Assembly: GCA_016291375.1 (NCBI GenBank)
Contig: JAEEXE010000014.1
Coordinates: 1-61,532, forward strand
Origin: Butyrivibrio sp.
Lineage (GTDB): Bacteria; Bacillota; Clostridia; Lachnospirales; Lachnospiraceae
Length of the DNA stretch: 61,532 nucleotides
Direction of reading: 5' to 3'
In this document: positions 1 through 8,925 of the stretch, in pieces
Position numbering within the stretch: the first letter of the stretch is position 1
Layout: every line of letters begins with the position of its first letter
The notes under the pieces: model-generated
Told to the model about the DNA's origin: nothing
The model's database searches: none
What the model saw: only the letters and a program-made list of their open reading frames with translations
Position numbers and translations under genes: made by a program

Positions 1-141
1 GATGGTAAGATTTACAAGATGCTTGATTTCACAGATAGAGATGGTGATGTAGCAGATCCTTGGTACACAGGGAACTTCGATGCGACTTGGAGGGACGTAT
101 CTGAAGGGTGCCGGGGACTCTTTTCACAGATAAAAAAATAA
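1..141 (+). CDS. Low-molecular-weight protein-tyrosine phosphatase, C-terminal end (partial)
   Basis: The frame is open from base 1 and ends at TAA 139-141, giving the last 46 residues of a protein that begins outside the window. The segment DVADPWYTGNF carries the DPWY element typical of low-molecular-weight tyrosine phosphatases, whose aspartate is the general acid of catalysis. The remaining tail (WRDVSEGCRGLF) also fits the family's final helix. The N-terminal CX5R phosphate loop is outside the window, so activity cannot be judged. The lipoprotein gene starts 19 bases downstream, so the two are probably cotranscribed. Confidence 0.85.
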   Translation, partial: DGKIYKMLDFTDRDGDVADPWYTGNFDATWRDVSEGCRGLFSQIKK

Positions 142-160
142 TAATAGGAGAATACGCTTT

Positions 161-1720
161 ATGAAAGGAAAGAAAGAAATTGCACTGATTATCATGGCAG
201 CGCTTTCTATGTGCGCATGCACGAAAGAAACTGAAAGATCGCAAGATTTAAGTAATGAAGTTTCCCAAAAGGAAGCATCAATTGAGACATCAAATGAAGG
301 ATTAAGCGAAGGATCAAATGCGGCAGCAACTACCGCTATATCATCTAATAAGCCTGAACAAAGGTATACAAGGGAAGCCGATGATAAATCCGGCTTATAT
401 ACAGCTTTTTTAAATAATGAGGAGCAGGTAACCATTGAGCTGGAGCATAAGTATAATGATTGTGCCGGGATAGTTGATGATGATTTTAAATTTGATCCCG
501 GCGAAAGTATCAATCTTAAGACTTTGACGGAGAGACTCAGTGGAGCTTTTTCCAATGACGGCGAAGAAGTATTCTTAGAGCATCATCGATATATAGATTG
601 CGGAAATGACGGTGAAAAGGAGCTTCTTATTACTTTTAAGCTTCAAGAAACAGATCCCGATTACTATTCATTGGTAATTAAAGAGCGCGATGGTAAGCTT
701 TACTTGCGCTATGGTAAGTACGGAGAGAACTCTTATATAAGTGATGACGGATATATTCATTCTTCAGGGAAATATACCGGTTCTTCCTACTATTTTAAAT
801 ATGGTTTTTTAGATAAAGACGTCAATTACATTTTTTACTACAGCGGAATTTATTATTTTGATTGGGCTGAGCAAATGTTAATGCATTATCCCAATAAGGA
901 TGCTTCTTTATGGAATGACAGTCAGCTTATATCATATAATTTAGGGGAAGACGATAATGCTAAGACTTACTCCCGATTTTTTAGAGATTATGACAAGGAT
1001 TATAAAAAAGAAAATGATCCGGACAGCTCTTTTGTGAAAGCTTTAAAACAAGACGGAATGAATCTGTGTACGGAAGAGGAACTTGAAAAGCTTCTTGATG
1101 ACAGGGCAAAAGAGATCGGATGGGACAGAAACACTGCTATATTAACTGAAAAAGAGCTTGAAGCCATAGACGAAAACTTTAATGTAATAGAAAAAGATAA
1201 TATTGAAAACAGAGTGTTTCTTAAAGAAGAATTTAGCAATGAAAAAGAAATCAATGAAATAGAAGAAACTGTAAGCTATATAAAAGAAAATTTTGAAATG
1301 GAAGCGAAATCCATAACAGGTTCCTATAAAGTCGTTTCCGGAAAAAGAGAAGGCGATACATACACCGTAAGAGTAGAAGTGACAGAAGGAGATAACTGGG
1401 CTGAATTGGTATTTCCTCCGCGTGATGTTACTTTCACCAAGGATGGAGATACTTATAAGTTTATTTCCAATAAATTTGATTGGGCAAAAGAGAGCAACAT
1501 CGATAAATCCTATAAGGTCGATTTAGATAAGTATTCAGGATCTGTATATTGTTATATTTATGAATATTCCGATGCAAACTCACCTTCAAACCTGATAGCA
1601 CCCGGGGAATCTTTTATATATGTGGTTTATAACGGAAAATGCATTACACGAATAACAAAACATCCCGAAGAGATCACAACGAATGAAGCTGATGAATTAG
1701 TAGAGGAATATCTGAAATAA
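161..1720 (+). CDS. Large lipoprotein of unknown function
   Basis: This is a 519-residue protein with an AGGAG site 11 bases before the ATG. The N-terminus (MKGKKEIALIIMAALSMCAC) is a short signal peptide ending in a lipobox-like LSMC/CAC, so it is probably lipidated on the outer face of the membrane. A Ser/Thr/Glu-rich linker (residues about 22-75) follows. The mature part is acidic and rich in Tyr and Asp, with no motif I recognise. It follows the phosphatase fragment closely. I do not assign a function. Confidence 0.75.
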   Translation: MKGKKEIALIIMAALSMCACTKETERSQDLSNEVSQKEASIETSNEGLSEGSNAAATTAISSNKPEQRYTREADDKSGLYTAFLNNEEQVTIELEHKYNDCAGIVDDDFKFDPGESINLKTLTERLSGAFSNDGEEVFLEHHRYIDCGNDGEKELLITFKLQETDPDYYSLVIKERDGKLYLRYGKYGENSYISDDGYIHSSGKYTGSSYYFKYGFLDKDVNYIFYYSGIYYFDWAEQMLMHYPNKDASLWNDSQLISYNLGEDDNAKTYSRFFRDYDKDYKKENDPDSSFVKALKQDGMNLCTEEELEKLLDDRAKEIGWDRNTAILTEKELEAIDENFNVIEKDNIENRVFLKEEFSNEKEINEIEETVSYIKENFEMEAKSITGSYKVVSGKREGDTYTVRVEVTEGDNWAELVFPPRDVTFTKDGDTYKFISNKFDWAKESNIDKSYKVDLDKYSGSVYCYIYEYSDANSPSNLIAPGESFIYVVYNGKCITRITKHPEEITTNEADELVEEYLK

Positions 1721-1790
1721 TTCTTTTGACATGGAACAAAAGTTGTAAAATCGCAAAATTTTTTAAATTTCAATTTGGACAAAAAATCCC

Positions 1791-1819
1791 TTGTGTAAAT
1801 GTCCTTCTGATAATAGAAT
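1791..1819 (+). promoter_or_regulatory. Putative sigma-A promoter of carB
   Basis: A TTGTGT (1791-1796) and TAGAAT (1814-1819) pair is separated by 17 bases, about 40 bases before the carB start. The -10 is good and the -35 matches 4 of 6. No PyrR-type attenuator was evident in the short leader. Confidence 0.5.
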
Positions 1820-1858
1820 GATAAGGATGATTATTAATAGACACAAGGGAGGAGTTCC

Positions 1859-4800
1859 ATGGGACAGAGAACTGACATACATAAAGTGCTGATAATCGGT
1901 TCAGGACCTATTGTTATCGGGCAAGCGTGTGAATTTGACTATTCAGGAACGCAGGCGTGTAAGGCGCTTCGTAGTCTTGGATATGAGATCGTATTGGTAA
2001 ATTCAAATCCGGCGACTATTATGACTGACCCGGAGATGGCAGATAAGACTTATATCGAGCCACTTAATGTGGATCGTGTTGCAGCAGTTATTGAAAAAGA
2101 AAGACCGGACGCTCTTCTACCTAATCTTGGTGGACAATCTGGTCTTAATCTTTGTTCTGAGCTATATCAGGCAGGTATTCTCGATAAATACAATGTAAAA
2201 GTTATAGGTGTTCAAGTTGACGCTATTGAACGTGGTGAGGATAGAACCGAGTTCAAGAAGACCATGGATATGCTTGGCATAGAGATGGCTCGTTCCAAGG
2301 CATGTTATAGCATAGAGGAAGCTCTTGCTGAGGCAGATGAGCTGGGATATCCCGTGGTTCTTCGCCCTGCATACACAATGGGCGGCGCCGGCGGTGGCCT
2401 TGTATATAACAAGGAAGAACTCCAGACAGTATGCGCAAGAGGACTTCAGGCATCTATCATCCATCAGGTTCTTGTTGAGGAATCAATCCTTGGATGGGAA
2501 GAGCTTGAGCTTGAGGTTGTCAGAGACAAAGACAACAATATGATCACAGTTTGCTTTATTGAGAACGTTGACCCTGTTGGCGTTCACACAGGTGATTCCT
2601 TCTGTACAGCGCCCATGCTCACAATAGATGAGGACCTTCAGAAAGAACTCCAGCGTCAGGCATACAAGATCGTTGAGCACATCGGAGTTATCGGTGGTAC
2701 CAACGTTCAGTTCGCTCATGATCCCGTATCCGGACGTATCATCGTAATAGAGATCAACCCCAGAACATCACGTTCTTCAGCGCTTGCCAGCAAGGCAACA
2801 GGCTTCCCGATCGCTCTTGTTTCAGCTAAGCTCGCTACAGGACTTACTCTTGCAGAACTTCCTGATTCCAAGTTTGGAACCCTTGATAAATATGTTCCCA
2901 ACGGAGACTATGTCGTAGTTAAGTTTGCTCGTTGGGCATTTGAGAAGTTCCACGGCGTAGAGGATAAGCTTGGTACTCAGATGCGTGCCGTTGGTGAAGT
3001 CATGAGTATCGGTAAGAACTTCAAGGAGGCATTCCAGAAGGCTATCAGATCTCTCGAGAAAGACCGTTTTGGTCTCGGTGCCATTGAGAAGTTCGAGAAG
3101 ATGGACAAGAAAGAACTCCTTCGTATGTTAAAAGATGCATCTTCAGAGCGCTACTTCCTTATGTATGAAGCCATGAAGAAGGGTGTGACAGTCAATGAAC
3201 TCTTTGATATTACCAAAGTTAAACATTACTTCCTTAATCAGATAAAAGAACTTGTGGATGAGGAGATTGACCTTGTTAACAAGTATAAAGGAACTGTTCC
3301 TGCAGCTCTTGACCTTATCACAGCCAAAGAAGACGGCTTTGCGGATAAATATCTTGCAAAGATCCTTAATGTAACAGAGGATGACATCAGAAACGGCCGT
3401 GAGAAGGCAGGCCTTTCAGAGAGCTGGGACGGCGTTCACGTATATGGTACAGACGGAAGCGCTTATTATTACTCAACATATCAGCATGAGGATGGCGCAG
3501 GCGCAGATGTTGCACCCGCATCAGCATCCAACAATAAGATCATGATCCTTGGCGGTGGTCCTAACAGAATCGGTCAGGGTATCGAGTTTGACTACTGCTG
3601 TGTACATGCTGCTATGGCTCTTAAGAAGCTCGGCTTTGAGACCATCATCGTTAACTGTAACCCTGAGACGGTTTCAACAGACTATGATACATCTGATAAG
3701 CTTTATTTTGAGCCTCTTACACTTGAAGATGTTCTTCAGATTTATAGAAAAGAAAAGCCTCTTGGCGTAATTGCACAGTTTGGCGGACAGACTCCTCTTA
3801 ACCTTGCAGCTAAGCTTAAGGAAGAGGGCGTAAATATACTTGGAACAACTCCTGAAGTTATCGATCTTGCTGAGGATAGAGACCAGTTCAGAATGATGAT
3901 GGATAAGCTTGGAATCCCCATGGCTGAATCCGGCATGGCTTCTGATGTTGAGACGGCAAAAGAGATAGCTGCTAAGATCGGTTATCCTGTTATGGTGCGT
4001 CCTTCATTCGTTCTCGGTGGTAGAGGAATGGAGATCGTACGTAATGAAGAGAGCATGGAAGGATACATGAAGGCAGCTGTTGGTGTTACACCTGACAGAC
4101 CTATCCTTATCGACAGATTCCTTCATAACGCTCTTGAGTGTGAGGCAGATGCTATAAGCGATGGAAAAGAAGCTTTTGTTCCTGCAGTTATGGAACATAT
4201 CGAGCTTGCAGGTATTCACTCAGGTGACTCAGCTTGTATTATTCCTTCCAAGCACATCTCTGAGAAGCACCTCAAGACAATAGAAGAGTATACCAAGAAG
4301 ATCGCTGTAGAGATGAACGTTGTGGGACTTATGAACATGCAGTATGCCATCGAAGATGACACTGTATACGTTCTCGAGGCTAATCCACGTGCATCAAGAA
4401 CAGTTCCTCTTGTTTCAAAAGTATGCGGAATCAAGATGGTTCCCGTTGCTACGGATATTATTACATCACAGCTTACAGGCAGAAAGTCTCCTGTGCCCGA
4501 ACTTATCGCAGCTAAGAAGGCAGGCGAGCCTCCTTACTACGGGGTAAAAGAGGCAGTGTTCCCCTTCAACATGTTCCCTGAAGTTGATCCTGTACTTGGA
4601 CCGGAGATGCGTTCAACAGGTGAGGTTCTTGGACTTGCCAAGAATCCGGGTGAAGCATTCTTTAAGGCTCAGGAAGCTGCAGGTGCGGCTCTTCCTACAG
4701 AAGGCGCTGTTCTTATCTCTCTTAACAACGAGGATAAGCCCTACGCTGCAGAGCTTGCAAAAAGCTTTGTAGAAGATGGATTTAAGATCTACGCTACAGG

Positions 4801-5107
4801 TAAGACTTGTGATCTTATTGCTCAGTCAGGTATTGATGCCAAGAAGATCATGAAGAACTACGAGGGCGGAAGACCTAATATCGAAGATGTGATCAAGAAC
4901 GGTGATGTTCAGCTTATTATCAATACTCCTGTAGGAAAAGATGATGAGCACAACGACGGATATGTTCGCCGCGCAGCTATTAAGGCTCGTATCCCTTATA
5001 TCACAACTGTAGCAGCTGCCAAGGCTGCAGCAGAGGGTATCCATGAAGTTAAGACCAAGGGTACCGGTAATATCAATTCCCTTCAGGACTATCATGGAGA
5101 ACTGTAA
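1859..5107 (+). CDS. carB: Carbamoyl-phosphate synthase large subunit
   Basis: This 1082-residue protein makes carbamoyl phosphate from ammonia, bicarbonate and two ATP for pyrimidine and arginine synthesis. It has the standard duplicated layout: two ATP-grasp halves (about 1-550 and 551-935) and a C-terminal allosteric MGS-like domain (about 936-1082). Each half opens with a nucleotide-binding stretch (IIGSGPIVIGQACEFDYSG; ILGGGPNRIGQGIEFDYCC) and later carries the metal-binding motif (EINPRTSRSS; EANPRASRTV). Length is normal. The start follows a strong AAGGGAGGAG. The glutaminase subunit gene carA is not adjacent. The pyrBI genes lie 25 kb away on the other strand. Confidence 0.98.
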   Translation: MGQRTDIHKVLIIGSGPIVIGQACEFDYSGTQACKALRSLGYEIVLVNSNPATIMTDPEMADKTYIEPLNVDRVAAVIEKERPDALLPNLGGQSGLNLCSELYQAGILDKYNVKVIGVQVDAIERGEDRTEFKKTMDMLGIEMARSKACYSIEEALAEADELGYPVVLRPAYTMGGAGGGLVYNKEELQTVCARGLQASIIHQVLVEESILGWEELELEVVRDKDNNMITVCFIENVDPVGVHTGDSFCTAPMLTIDEDLQKELQRQAYKIVEHIGVIGGTNVQFAHDPVSGRIIVIEINPRTSRSSALASKATGFPIALVSAKLATGLTLAELPDSKFGTLDKYVPNGDYVVVKFARWAFEKFHGVEDKLGTQMRAVGEVMSIGKNFKEAFQKAIRSLEKDRFGLGAIEKFEKMDKKELLRMLKDASSERYFLMYEAMKKGVTVNELFDITKVKHYFLNQIKELVDEEIDLVNKYKGTVPAALDLITAKEDGFADKYLAKILNVTEDDIRNGREKAGLSESWDGVHVYGTDGSAYYYSTYQHEDGAGADVAPASASNNKIMILGGGPNRIGQGIEFDYCCVHAAMALKKLGFETIIVNCNPETVSTDYDTSDKLYFEPLTLEDVLQIYRKEKPLGVIAQFGGQTPLNLAAKLKEEGVNILGTTPEVIDLAEDRDQFRMMMDKLGIPMAESGMASDVETAKEIAAKIGYPVMVRPSFVLGGRGMEIVRNEESMEGYMKAAVGVTPDRPILIDRFLHNALECEADAISDGKEAFVPAVMEHIELAGIHSGDSACIIPSKHISEKHLKTIEEYTKKIAVEMNVVGLMNMQYAIEDDTVYVLEANPRASRTVPLVSKVCGIKMVPVATDIITSQLTGRKSPVPELIAAKKAGEPPYYGVKEAVFPFNMFPEVDPVLGPEMRSTGEVLGLAKNPGEAFFKAQEAAGAALPTEGAVLISLNNEDKPYAAELAKSFVEDGFKIYATGKTCDLIAQSGIDAKKIMKNYEGGRPNIEDVIKNGDVQLIINTPVGKDDEHNDGYVRRAAIKARIPYITTVAAAKAAAEGIHEVKTKGTGNINSLQDYHGEL

Positions 5108-5119
5108 AATAAAAAAATA

Positions 5120-5440
5120 TTAATATATAACGTCCAATATATCATCGAAAGGGATCTTGGTGTCCACAATCTGAAGGATCCTTGCTATTTCATCAAAGCG
5201 TGCCACCATACCTGTGACTTTAAGGTATTCACCTTTGTGGAAATAGATACAGGTTATGATGCGACCTTTTCTGATCTTATGCATTTTCTTATCGAGCTCT
5301 TCGTACATTTCGTCGGAGAGCTCGATTTTTGGTACAACGATTTTTTCTTTTGCCAAAAGAGCTTCATCCAGACCCTTTACAGCTTGAAAGGGAAGGAACT
5401 GTGCAGCTCTTTTTTCCATAGGCATTTTCTGTCTTGCCAT
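5120..5440 (-). CDS. YolD-like protein linked to a Y-family polymerase
   Basis: This 106-residue protein begins MARQKMPMEKRAAQFLPFQA and contains RAAQFLPFQAVKGLDEAL, typical of the YolD-like family, whose members usually sit beside UvrX/ImuB-type Y-family polymerases. It lies 65 bases downstream of the polymerase on the same strand and is probably translated from the same LexA-controlled mRNA. The family's biochemical role is not firmly known; a polymerase accessory role is inferred from context. It converges on carB with a 12-base gap and no visible terminator. Confidence 0.75.
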   Translation of the reverse strand: MARQKMPMEKRAAQFLPFQAVKGLDEALLAKEKIVVPKIELSDEMYEELDKKMHKIRKGRIITCIYFHKGEYLKVTGMVARFDEIARILQIVDTKIPFDDILDVIY

Positions 5441-5505
5441 ATCTTTTACCTTTTATATAAGAAGAGTGTGTTGCTTGGCTTTTATAAGATTTTCCAAAGT
5501 AAGGG

Positions 5506-6774
5506 CTACGCCTTATGCCCACCGATCTGATTGTTGCGGTCTCTAGTGGTGGCGCCGTCTTCAAAGTTAAGACCCTTAAGTATGGCGTTCTTGCCAAATT
5601 TATTTTTGATCTCAAGGACTGCCTTCTGCATCTTGCGGTCTTTTTCCAGATCCCCCGGTGGCATGAAGAAAGAGTACTGGGTATATTCCTCCGGTATTAC
5701 GTTGTTGGCGACCACGTACATGCGGCGTACTTTGTAGCGGGAGTCGACGATCCGGCTGTACAGATCGGCAATGCCCGGAATTAGCAGGAAAGAAGCGTTG
5801 GTCTCGGTGTCAAAAGAAAAAGTACCCTTAGCGGAAGGAATAGGAGAGCCTTTGGCGTATCCTACCATCAATGAAAAAGACTTGCTGACAAGACCTTTAT
5901 CCACCATATCAAGGCATAGGATATCCATCATCTCTTTTGCTATGACCAGTCCCATGTCAAATGTGTAATCGCTCATGAGAACCTGTCCCTGAGAAAGCGA
6001 GTGAGAAGAGGATGAATAAGCCTTGATGTCCCGTATTGTTGTGGGTTCGCGTCCCCAAGCGTGATCAATTAAGAGTTCGGCGTTTACACCAAGTAGCTTA
6101 TAAAGAAGATTCTCATCCCCGTATGCGATATCTCTCATAGTGAGCATGCCGTATGTCTCAAGTTTTCTTGCTATGCCGGGGCCTATGCGCCAGAAATCCG
6201 TGAGCGGTCTATGATCCCATAAGGTCTCTCGATAGCTCTTTTCATCAAGTTCTCCAATGAAATCCTTGGCATGCTTGGCCGTGATATCAAGAGCTACCTT
6301 GGTTAAAAAGAGATTGCTTCCTATACCACAGGTAGCACGGAGCCCCAAACTCTCGTATATGTCGCTTATAATGCACTGTCCAAGCTCCCTTGCGGTCATA
6401 TGGTAGAGGTTAAGATATTCCGTCACATCCATAAAGGCTTCATCAACGGAGTAGACGTGGATGTCGTCCTTGGAAATGTATTTGAGGTATATGGAATAAA
6501 CTTCCGCGGAATAATCAAGATACTTCTGCATCCGTGGAACTGCCATGATGTAATCGATGTTCTTGGGTATTTCAAAAACACGGCATCTGTTGTGGACGCC
6601 AAGAGCCTTCATCGCGGGCGAAACTGCAAGACAAATAGTCTTATCGCTTCGCTCCGGGTCGGCTACAACAAGACGTGTGGTCATAACGTCAAGCTTCCTT
6701 TCGACGCACTCTACGGAGGCGTAGAAGGACTTGAGATCTATGCAGATGTATGTTCGTTCTCTTTCTGCTGACAT
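5506..6774 (-). CDS. Y-family translesion DNA polymerase (UvrX-like)
   Basis: This 422-residue polymerase probably copies damaged DNA during the SOS response. The palm motif CIDLKSFYASVE supplies the first catalytic Asp (D13) and a tyrosine at the steric-gate position (Y18). VYSVDEAFMDV supplies the second acidic pair. CGIGSNLFLTKVALD and the helix-hairpin-helix region (WRIGPGIARKLETYG) fit the thumb and palm of the family. The frame is open to 6867, but that start would lie upstream of a near-perfect promoter at 6781-6809, so I place the start at ATG 6774, which predicts a leaderless mRNA. A YolD-like gene follows. Confidence 0.9.
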   Translation of the reverse strand: MSAERERTYICIDLKSFYASVECVERKLDVMTTRLVVADPERSDKTICLAVSPAMKALGVHNRCRVFEIPKNIDYIMAVPRMQKYLDYSAEVYSIYLKYISKDDIHVYSVDEAFMDVTEYLNLYHMTARELGQCIISDIYESLGLRATCGIGSNLFLTKVALDITAKHAKDFIGELDEKSYRETLWDHRPLTDFWRIGPGIARKLETYGMLTMRDIAYGDENLLYKLLGVNAELLIDHAWGREPTTIRDIKAYSSSSHSLSQGQVLMSDYTFDMGLVIAKEMMDILCLDMVDKGLVSKSFSLMVGYAKGSPIPSAKGTFSFDTETNASFLLIPGIADLYSRIVDSRYKVRRMYVVANNVIPEEYTQYSFFMPPGDLEKDRKMQKAVLEIKNKFGKNAILKGLNFEDGATTRDRNNQIGGHKA

Positions 6775-6780
6775 ATCTTT

Positions 6781-6809
6781 ATTATACAAACGTATGTTCC
6801 CGTAGTCAA
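6781..6809 (-). promoter_or_regulatory. Promoter of the Y-polymerase with LexA box in the spacer
   Basis: On the minus strand TTGACT (6809-6804), a 17-base spacer and TATAAT (6786-6781) form a near-consensus promoter. Fourteen of the 17 spacer bases are GGAACATACGTTTG (6800-6787), matching the Firmicute LexA/DinR core GAAC-N4-GTTY. The expected transcription start coincides with the A of ATG 6774. Confidence 0.8.
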
Positions 6810-6883
6810 TCGCCACACCCTGGCGTGTTCGCCACAATTCCGTTTTTTGAATTCTTATTTGTAACACTCCGGGTACATGATTG

Positions 6884-6892
6884 TGCTATAAT
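6884..6892 (+). promoter_or_regulatory. Extended -10 promoter of the HerA-like ATPase gene
   Basis: TGCTATAAT is a perfect extended -10 element about 70 bases before the ATG at 6963. No convincing -35 hexamer is present, which is acceptable for extended -10 promoters. Confidence 0.5.
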
Positions 6893-6962
6893 GGGCATAT
6901 CTGTTAATAAGCTTCAGTTCATGCTTCATAGACATGATAATATTGCTTTTTAGGAGGAAGGT

Positions 6963-8540
6963 ATGTTAAAAGACGGAAAAATATGGGTGGCTAATAACGA
7001 GAACGGCGAGAATGTATTTCTTTTGCCCAAGATGGCTAACAGACATGGCCTTATAGCAGGTGCTACCGGTACAGGTAAGACCATTACGCTTAAGGTTCTT
7101 GCCGAATCCTTTAGTGATATGGGAGTTCCTGTTTTCCTTGCGGATGTCAAGGGTGACCTTGCAGGCATGGTAAAAGAGGGTGTGGATTCCGAAGATATGC
7201 AGAAGAGAATCCAGAGATTTGGTCTTAAGGAAGCCGGATTTGATTATCAGAAGTATCCGGCAACTTTCTGGGATGTATTTGGAGAAAAAGGAATTCCGCT
7301 CAGAACAACGATCTCCGAGATGGGACCTATTCTTTTGTCCAGAATTCTGGGACTTAACGATCTTCAGAGAGATATATTATCTATTGCGTTTAAGATTGCC
7401 GATGATAATGAGCTTTTGCTGGTAGATACCAAGGACCTCAAGGCAATGCTTACATATATATCCGATAATAACAAGGAATTTGCTGCAGAGTACGGTAATA
7501 TCAGCAAGGTTTCTGTTGCTGCGATCGTTCGTGCGGTTGTATCCCTTGAGATTGCAGGCGGTGACAAGTTCTTCTTTGAGCCTGCCTTAAATATTCTTGA
7601 CTGGTTCACAACAGGTGAAGGCGGAAAGGGTATGATCAATATCCTTGATTCCACAAGCCTTATCAATAACGGTTCGCTTTACGCGACCTTCCTTCTTTGG
7701 ATGATGTCAGAGCTCTTTGAGACACTTCCCGAAGTTGGAGACCTTGAAAAGCCCAAGATGGTATTCTTCTTTGATGAGGCACACCTTCTTTTTGCGGATG
7801 CGCCTAAGATTCTTTTGGATAAGATTGAGCAGGTGGTTAAGCTCATCAGATCTAAGGGCGTTGGTATTTACTTTGTAACTCAGAATCCAAGAGATATTCC
7901 GGACGGCGTGCTTGCGCAGCTTGGTAACAAGATTCAGCATGCACTTAGAGCTTATACTCCTTCTGATATGAAGGCAGTTAAGGCTGCAGCTGATTCTTTC
8001 AGAGAAAATCCAGCATTCAAGACAGCTGATGTTATTCAGGAACTCAGTACCGGTGAGGCGGTTTGTTCATTCCTTGATGAGCACGGAACTCCCACCGTAT
8101 GCGAGCGAGTTAAGATCCTTCCTCCTCAGAGTCTCATGGGCGGCATAGATGATTCAGTGAGAAATCAGGAGATTAAGGGCAATATACTATATAGTAAGTA
8201 TTTTGAGCCACACGATCCTGAATCAGCTTATGAGTTCCTTGAGAGAAAGGGCATAGAGGACGCCAAGGAGGCTGAGAGGCTTAAGGCTGAGGAAGAGGCT
8301 CGTAAGGAAAAAGAAAAAGAGGAAGCTGCCGCTGCTAAGGAAAAAGAAAAAGAAGAAGCAGCTGAAAAGAGAAGACAGAAGCAGAGAATTAAGACAGTAG
8401 GAAATGCAGTTGTAGGAACTGTTGGAAGAGAAGTTGGAAAAGGACTTGGCGGCAAGTTCGGCAAGTTCGGTAAGACTCTTGGAGGTAATCTTGGAGCAAG
8501 CCTTGGAAGAGGAATTCTTGCTACCATATTTAAAACCTGA
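6963..8540 (+). CDS. DUF853/HerA-like ATPase (YjgR family)
   Basis: This 525-residue protein starts after an AGGAGG site. Walker A is GATGTGKT (residues 33-40) and Walker B is MVFFFDEAHLLF. The layout matches the DUF853 proteins related to HerA/FtsK-type ATPases, such as E. coli YjgR, thought to be hexameric DNA- or protein-translocating motors. The C-terminal 110 residues contain a Glu/Lys/Ala-rich, coiled-coil-like stretch (about 425-475) followed by a Gly-rich tail (GKGLGGKFGKFGKTLGGNLG). The substrate is unknown. It is a single-gene unit closed by two hairpins downstream. Confidence 0.88.
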   Translation: MLKDGKIWVANNENGENVFLLPKMANRHGLIAGATGTGKTITLKVLAESFSDMGVPVFLADVKGDLAGMVKEGVDSEDMQKRIQRFGLKEAGFDYQKYPATFWDVFGEKGIPLRTTISEMGPILLSRILGLNDLQRDILSIAFKIADDNELLLVDTKDLKAMLTYISDNNKEFAAEYGNISKVSVAAIVRAVVSLEIAGGDKFFFEPALNILDWFTTGEGGKGMINILDSTSLINNGSLYATFLLWMMSELFETLPEVGDLEKPKMVFFFDEAHLLFADAPKILLDKIEQVVKLIRSKGVGIYFVTQNPRDIPDGVLAQLGNKIQHALRAYTPSDMKAVKAAADSFRENPAFKTADVIQELSTGEAVCSFLDEHGTPTVCERVKILPPQSLMGGIDDSVRNQEIKGNILYSKYFEPHDPESAYEFLERKGIEDAKEAERLKAEEEARKEKEKEEAAAAKEKEKEEAAEKRRQKQRIKTVGNAVVGTVGREVGKGLGGKFGKFGKTLGGNLGASLGRGILATIFKT

Positions 8541-8559
8541 TCAATAATTCTTTTGGCAT

Positions 8560-8587
8560 AATAGGTAATCCCTTCGGATTACCTATT
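8560..8587. terminator. Perfect 12-bp hairpin after the ATPase gene
   Basis: AATAGGTAATCC and its exact complement enclose a CTTC loop, followed by only a short T-rich stretch. It is probably the first of two stacked termination hairpins. Confidence 0.6.
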
Positions 8588-8598
8588 TATACGAGAAA

Positions 8599-8637
8599 GG
8601 ACCTGCTTATTAAATAATAAGCAGGTCCATATTTTTT
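8599..8637 (+). terminator. Strong rho-independent terminator
   Basis: A perfect 13-bp stem (GGACCTGCTTATT with its complement, loop AAAT) is followed by ATATTTTTT. Confidence 0.9.
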
Positions 8638-8640
8638 GGG

Positions 8641-8925
8641 AGGAGGGGTTGCCTGGTGGGGAACCTGACAACCCGTGTATGAAAAAAAGTATTGTTGGGG
8701 GTTCAGAAGGTATGTCCTTCTGATGTAATTTATATTACAATATAACTGTTGCCAAACTGTGACATAATTATAAAAAAAATATAACCTATTCTAAAAATTA
8801 AAATAGGAGAACAGAAAGTTTGTCAAAAAATATACGTAATATCATGTATGATATAATGCGTATATGCTTTTTCAAGAGGGTGGGGAAAACCTTGAATTAA
8901 AGGCTTTTAAAAGGAGAGAGACGAA
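8641..8925 (+). promoter_or_regulatory. Intergenic region with promoter of the repeat-protein gene
   Basis: This AT-rich gap lies between the terminator and the next gene. GGGTTG (8646-8651) pairs with CAACCC (8669-8674). An extended -10 (TGATATAAT, 8849-8857) lies 68 bases before the ATG; a TTGTCA at 8820 is too far away for a normal -35. An AAAGGAGAG ribosome site precedes the start. Nothing else is recognisable. Confidence 0.45.

Noticed and set aside
6775..6867. Upstream start of the Y-polymerase at 6867
   Set aside because: The extra 31 residues would lie over and upstream of a near-consensus promoter with a LexA box, and they do not resemble the family N-terminus.
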